From contig NZ_CP091036.1 in NCBI RefSeq assembly GCF_021535135.1, positions 3,844,001 through 3,908,000 on the forward strand: 64,000 nt of DNA. The letters are read 5' to 3'. Shown in pieces: positions 63,622 through 64,000 of the stretch. The notes under the pieces were generated by a model, which made no database searches, was not told the origin of the DNA, and worked only from the letters and a program-made list of their open reading frames with translations. How positions within the stretch are numbered: position 1 is the stretch's first letter; each line of letters starts with the position of its first letter. Source of the DNA: Antarcticibacterium sp. 1MA-6-2. Lineage in GTDB: Bacteria > Bacteroidota > Bacteroidia > Flavobacteriales > Flavobacteriaceae. The position numbers and the translations under genes were made by a program.

Positions 63622-64000
63622 TTAATTATCAGGTGTCAGCTTAAATTCAGTTCGTTTGTTTCCACTAATTCCCATAGGTGAGAAATTTGTTTCTGTTTCC
63701 ATAGCTCCATCATATAAAATCCATTGCCCATTTTCTATGTCAAATTCCCCAATTGCTTTATAAGACATTTTCATATATCTTTTTTTGCCTGCCTGTTCTT
63801 TTGAAAACATTGCCATCATTCTGTTTTCAAAATCACCTGACACAAACTCTTCAAGGTCATATTCAATTACTGCAATTTTATTCCCGTTTACGGTTTTTAG
63901 GTCTTTTAGTTGAACACTATTTTTCCTGTAAAGAGAATCAGCTTTAAAGTTTGGGTCCAGGGAGATCATATTGACATTTAATTTCCAATTATCTCCTACT
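63622..64000 (-). CDS. Conserved hypothetical protein, 5' end beyond the window
   Basis: About 125 C-terminal residues are visible; the frame is open to the window edge, so the gene continues to the right. No signal, motif or named family can be given. Visible segments such as NKIAVIEYDLEEFVSGDF, YKAIGEFDIENGQWILYDG and MGISGNKRTEFKLTPDN look like an antiparallel beta-sandwich, suggesting a secreted or lipoprotein domain. The 63440-63621 gap between it and the small secreted protein has no other feature I can support. Confidence 0.5.
   Translation of the reverse strand, partial: VGDNWKLNVNMISLDPNFKADSLYRKNSVQLKDLKTVNGNKIAVIEYDLEEFVSGDFENRMMAMFSKEQAGKKRYMKMSYKAIGEFDIENGQWILYDGAMETETNFSPMGISGNKRTEFKLTPDN

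Overview
The window is ordinary chromosomal DNA of a member of the Flavobacteriaceae (Bacteroidota). Evidence: AT-rich coding DNA, promoter-like TTG-N17-19-TAnnTTTG elements, type IX secretion (T9SS) and gliding genes (sprA, remB, porG, a PorP/SprF paralogue, a type B sorting-domain protein), tandem ompH genes after bamA, and a caa3-type oxidase module with two consecutive subunit III genes. I see no tRNA, rRNA, CRISPR array, insertion sequence or prophage.

Layout. 1-5.1 kb: end of ruvB, a cytochrome P450, queG, and maeB (malic enzyme with a phosphotransacetylase-like tail). 5.2-16.8 kb: ruvA, then the T9SS/gliding block sprA-gcvH-vanZ-tonB-remB. 17-22.2 kb: heme O synthase, two cytochrome oxidase subunits III, subunit IV, a cysteine-less thioredoxin-like protein, SCO copper chaperone, DUF420 protein and a tiny CxxC membrane protein, together an oxidase assembly operon. 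22.3-29.5 kb: MacB-like ABC exporter with one ATPase, two permeases, two adaptors and one TolC protein. 29.5-35.5 kb: tsaB, MscS channel, phosphate permease with a PhoU-like tail, esterase, NifU-type Fe-S protein. 35.7-44.7 kb: a PorP-like gene facing a minus-strand envelope cluster (CBS protein, nadK, porG, uppS, bamA, two ompH, murI). 44.8-49.2 kb: pdxJ, hydrolase, FadL-type porin, SGNH lipoprotein. 49.3-56.4 kb: small membrane protein, trigger factor, clpP, clpX, katG, HD hydrolase. 56.5-64 kb, minus strand: methyltransferase, HELVH lipoprotein, a decayed barrel, a large T9SS type B surface protein, an esterase with TPR-like tail, and small secreted proteins.

The most striking feature is not a gene. 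About 24 frameshifts interrupt about 20 otherwise intact genes, including essential ones (clpP, tsaB, murI, ruvA). Nearly all sit on a TA dinucleotide, and 13 on CTTAG/CTAAG, where replacing TA with one base (or, at 56685, deleting TA) restores the frame. I read these as a systematic sequencing or assembly error, and I report the genes as single loci across the breaks. The most interesting biology is RemB, whose N-terminus looks like the C-terminal domain of the adjacent TonB, and the little-studied proteins of the oxidase assembly operon.
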